Of a stretch of 33,247 nucleotides of DNA, positions 31,466 to 33,247 are shown in pieces. This stretch comes from Eubacteriales Family XIII. Incertae Sedis bacterium (GTDB taxonomy: Bacteria > Bacillota > Clostridia > Peptostreptococcales > Anaerovoracaceae). The notes under the pieces are model-generated. The model saw only the letters and a list, made by a program, of their open reading frames with translations, searched no databases and was not told where the DNA came from. Positions within the stretch are counted from its first letter, which is position 1. The number at the start of each line of letters is the position of its first letter. The stretch lies in the NCBI GenBank assembly GCA_031290715.1, contig JAITNA010000209.1, forward strand, positions 1-33,247, written 5' to 3'. The translations under genes and the position numbers were made by a program.

Positions 31466-32098
31466 CTATTCCCGGCCTTTGACGGCATATCTGACACGCA
31501 CAACGCCGCCGCGGTTGCCCGGGACAGCGCCTTTCACAAGCAGAAGATTCCGCTCGGGGATAATCTTGACCAAGTCCACGTTTTGGGTCGTCACCGTTTC
31601 CCTGCCCATGCGGCCGGGGCCGGCGTTGCCTTTGAATACGCGGGAAGGATAGGTACCGGCCGCCAGTGCGCCCGGCAATCTCTTGTGTTTGGAACCGTGG
31701 CCCATGGGCCCTCTGTGATGGTTGTGGCGCTTGATGTTGCCCTGTGTGCCTTTCCCCTTTGACGTCCCGGTGACATCGAGCTTCTTTCCTACTTCAAAAT
31801 CGGCGACCGTGATGATCTGGCCCGGTTCGTAAGTTTCGCCCTCGCTGAGCCGAATCTCGGTCAAATGCTTTTTGAGCGGGGAATCCCACTTCGCGAAATG
31901 GCCTTTTGTCGGCTTGTTGGCACGGCTCTCCTTCAGGTCGGCAAAACCGATCTGCACGGCGCTGTAGCCGTCGGTTTCCGTCGTCTTGATCTGAACGACC
32001 GTATTGGGCGCCGCTTCGATCACCGTGACCGGAATCTGCACCCCTTCCTCCGTGAAGATCTGCGTCATCCCGATCTTCTTTCCTAAGATTGTTTTCAT
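31466..32098 (-). CDS. rplC: Ribosomal protein L3
   Basis: Large-subunit assembly initiator near the peptidyl transferase centre. The 210-residue chain begins MKTILGKKIGMTQIFTEEGV and has the signature FADLKESRANKPTKGHFAKW with KRHNHHRGPMGHGSKHKR. It follows rpsJ by 111 bases, the longest gap in the S10 part, which includes a hairpin TTTTCGC-GGTAAT-GCGAAAA (32173-32154). Confidence 0.99.
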   Translation of the reverse strand: MKTILGKKIGMTQIFTEEGVQIPVTVIEAAPNTVVQIKTTETDGYSAVQIGFADLKESRANKPTKGHFAKWDSPLKKHLTEIRLSEGETYEPGQIITVADFEVGKKLDVTGTSKGKGTQGNIKRHNHHRGPMGHGSKHKRLPGALAAGTYPSRVFKGNAGPGRMGRETVTTQNVDLVKIIPERNLLLVKGAVPGNRGGVVRVRYAVKGRE

Positions 32099-32209
32099 AT
32101 TATATAGTTCCTTTCTTACAGCGGATTTCCGGCTCGTCTTTTTCGCGCTTGCCTTTTCGCATTACCGCGAAAATCCCGCGCCGGACATCATACTAAGATA
32201 CTCCTCAAT

Positions 32210-32521
32210 CTACAGCTTGATCTCGATGTCTACACCCGCGGCGAGGTCGAGGTTCATCATCGCGTCCATCGTCTTGGGCGTCGCGTGCGTCAATACGATA
32301 AGGCGCTTGTGCGTCCGCTGCTCAAACTGCTCGCGGCTGTCCTTGTATTTGTGGACCGCGCGCAGGATGGTAACGATCTCCTTTTCGGTCGGGAGCGGGA
32401 TGGGCCCGGAAACATCCGCGCCGTTGCGCTTGGCCGTCTCGACGATGTCCGCCGCCGCCTTGTCAAGAATCTCGGGCTCATAAGCCTTCAGCTTGATCCG
32501 GATCTTTTGCTGCTCTGCCAT
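32210..32521 (-). CDS. rpsJ: Ribosomal protein S10
   Basis: Small-subunit head protein, also the NusB partner in antitermination. The 103-residue chain begins MAEQQKIRIKLKAYEPEILD and has GPIPLPTEKEIVTILRAVHK and SREQFEQRTHKRLI. I chose the ATG at 32519-32521, preceded by GGAGGAAGTA; an in-frame reading from 32647 would add 42 residues with no similarity to S10. It leads the superoperon. Confidence 0.98.
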   Translation of the reverse strand: MAEQQKIRIKLKAYEPEILDKAAADIVETAKRNGADVSGPIPLPTEKEIVTILRAVHKYKDSREQFEQRTHKRLIVLTHATPKTMDAMMNLDLAAGVDIEIKL

Positions 32522-32773
32522 TACTTCCTCCTCCGTCGTCATTTCCGCTTCGCCGCTATCGCTCCGCGCGGAATCCTCTCGGACACCCTCGCCCTCTTTG
32601 CGGTAAATTCCTGCCCGGCTGAAGCCGGGGGAATTCTCGCATGACACCTACCAACGATTCACTGCGTGAATCGGGTTAGGGGTTCAAAAGAGGATAGTTC
32701 TCAGCGGAAATTCCCCGATAGCACGGCAACCTCCCGCCTCATTGCACGCCCGCAAATTTGCGCGAGCTTGACA

Positions 32774-32802
32774 ATTATACCGAAGCCTTATTTTTATTGC
32801 AA
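32774..32802 (-). promoter_or_regulatory. Main promoter of the S10 cluster
   Basis: On the minus strand TTGCAA (32802-32797), a 17-base spacer and a consensus TATAAT (32779-32774). A-rich sequence upstream (AAAAAAAGC) could act as an UP element. Transcription should start near 32767, giving a leader of about 245 bases before rpsJ. Confidence 0.85.
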
Positions 32803-33005
32803 GCTTTTTTTGAGATTTTTTGCAAAAAACCACTGCTATTTTCACCGGAAACCATTGATATTTCAAATCGCGCAAGGCCCGCCCCGTGTACACGCCGCCA
32901 CGCGTACACCAATCCCGCGCCCCCCTTGCAATCAAGCAATCTTTGAAATCACATCAATACACACCCCCATGCGTACAAGGAAGCACAAACGGAGTTTAGG
33001 AAGCA

Positions 33006-33057
33006 CAAAAACCCCGGCGCGCGGACCCAAAGGGGGGGGAGGGGCCGCGCGCCGGGG
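33006..33057 (-). terminator. GC-rich rho-independent terminator
   Basis: The minus strand reads CCCCGGCGCGCGG (33057-33045), a C-rich loop, CCGCGCGCCGGGG (33024-33012), then five T. The 13-base stem is perfect. It would stop minus-strand transcription coming from the right before it reaches the S10 promoter. Confidence 0.75.
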
Positions 33058-33064
33058 AATATCG

Positions 33065-33097
33065 CCCCGGTCAGCAAATCCCTGATTTGCGCCGGGG
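33065..33097. repeat. Second hairpin between terminator and transposase
   Basis: CCCCGG (33065-33070) pairs with CCGGGG (33092-33097), and inside it GCAAATC (33074-33080) pairs with GATTTGC (33084-33090). No T run follows on either strand, so it is not called a terminator. Confidence 0.6.
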
Positions 33098-33158
33098 ATT
33101 ACTGTGCCGTAGGGTTTGAATTTTCCCGAAATGACTATCCAAACCACTCATAATCTGA

Positions 33159-33180
33159 TATAATGGATGCCAAGAGGAGG
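33159..33180 (+). promoter_or_regulatory. Possible promoter -10 and ribosome binding site of the transposase
   Basis: Plus-strand TATAAT at 33159-33164 and AGAGGAGG at 33173-33180, ten bases before an ATG. No good -35 is seen at the right distance, so the promoter part is weak. Confidence 0.35.
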
Positions 33181-33190
33181 CTTGAACGCA

Positions 33191-33247
33191 ATGAATATGA
33201 TGGAGTTTTACGAGCAGTTTGGAACGGAGGGACAATGCCGCCGGCAT
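33191..33247 (+). CDS. Start of a probable IS1595-family transposase (cut by window edge)
   Basis: Only 19 codons are visible, MNMMEFYEQFGTEGQCRRH, in an open frame running off the right edge. The EFYEQFGTEGQC pattern resembles the N-terminus of IS1595-type transposases, just before their zinc ribbon. AGAGGAGG lies ten bases before the ATG. It is the only plus-strand gene accepted here. With so few residues the family call is tentative; whether the gene is complete cannot be seen. Confidence 0.5.
   Translation, partial: MNMMEFYEQFGTEGQCRRH

Larger units (their letters stand above)
32522..33190. other. Gene-free leader and upstream region of the S10 cluster
   Basis: No credible gene in these 669 bases. 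From right to left: a plus-strand promoter-like TATAAT near the transposase start; two GC-rich hairpins (33012-33057 and 33065-33097); a 12-base direct repeat AGGAAGCACAAA with 20-base period (32978-32989 and 32998-33009); three GTACA-containing motifs near 32885, 32902 and 32972; the rpsJ promoter; and a leader of about 245 bases. The leader can form GATTCAC-GCA-GTGAATC (32674-32658) and CCCGGCT-TC-AGCCGGG (32631-32616). Confidence 0.6.

Noticed and set aside
32522..32647. N-terminal extension of S10
   Set aside because: The extra 42 residues do not resemble S10, and the accepted ATG is preceded by GGAGGAAGTA.
32666..33085. 139-codon plus-strand frame in the region upstream of rpsJ
   Set aside because: It runs through the promoter and the terminator hairpin, has low-complexity composition and no recognised domain.

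Overview
The window is a chromosomal segment from a GC-rich member of the Firmicutes, most likely class Clostridia. The evidence is the S10-spc-alpha gene order, zinc-binding (C+) forms of S4, S14 and L36, a zinc-lid adenylate kinase, an ECF vitamin transporter module, a cdaA-cdaR-glmM-glmS cluster, YhaM, RecD2, long-form HPF and an FMN riboswitch in front of ribU. Every gene I accept lies on the minus strand, except a truncated transposase start at the right edge.

Read in transcription order (right to left), the layout is as follows. 33191-33247: the first codons of a probable IS1595-type transposase on the plus strand. 32522-33190: a gene-free stretch with a GC-rich hairpin terminator and a good sigma-A promoter. 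16935-32521: the ribosomal superoperon from rpsJ to rplQ, including secY, adk, map, infA and rpoA, with an internal promoter before rpmJ. 14235-16885: a fused two-domain ECF ATPase and ecfT. 14083-14229: a long palindromic repeat. 9936-13956: yhaM-recD2-comF from its own promoter. 9074-9610: hpf. 3714-9026: cdaA-cdaR-glmM-glmS. 2688-3665: an ADP-ribosylglycohydrolase-like gene. 1698-2664: an FMN riboswitch and ribU. 336-1484: a sigma factor that carries its own membrane and extracytoplasmic domain, flanked by duplicated regulatory blocks.

Functionally, the right two thirds build the ribosome, the RNA polymerase alpha subunit and the Sec channel. The ECF ATPase and EcfT form the shared energising module that vitamin-specific S components such as the RibU here could use. 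The cdaA-cdaR-glmM-glmS cluster couples c-di-AMP synthesis to production of amino sugars for the cell wall. The usual truA-rplM-rpsI genes do not follow ecfT; a palindromic repeat sits at that junction instead.

The most interesting signals are not classical genes. They are: a 63-bp perfect palindromic repeat inserted in frame as the linker joining two ECF ATPase domains; a 147-bp hairpin element whose non-Watson-Crick transitions are all G-U type on the plus strand; a 186-bp element with perfect 20-bp terminal inverted repeats that supplies the last residues of ComF; and a sigma factor with a fused transmembrane tail between duplicated promoter-like blocks.
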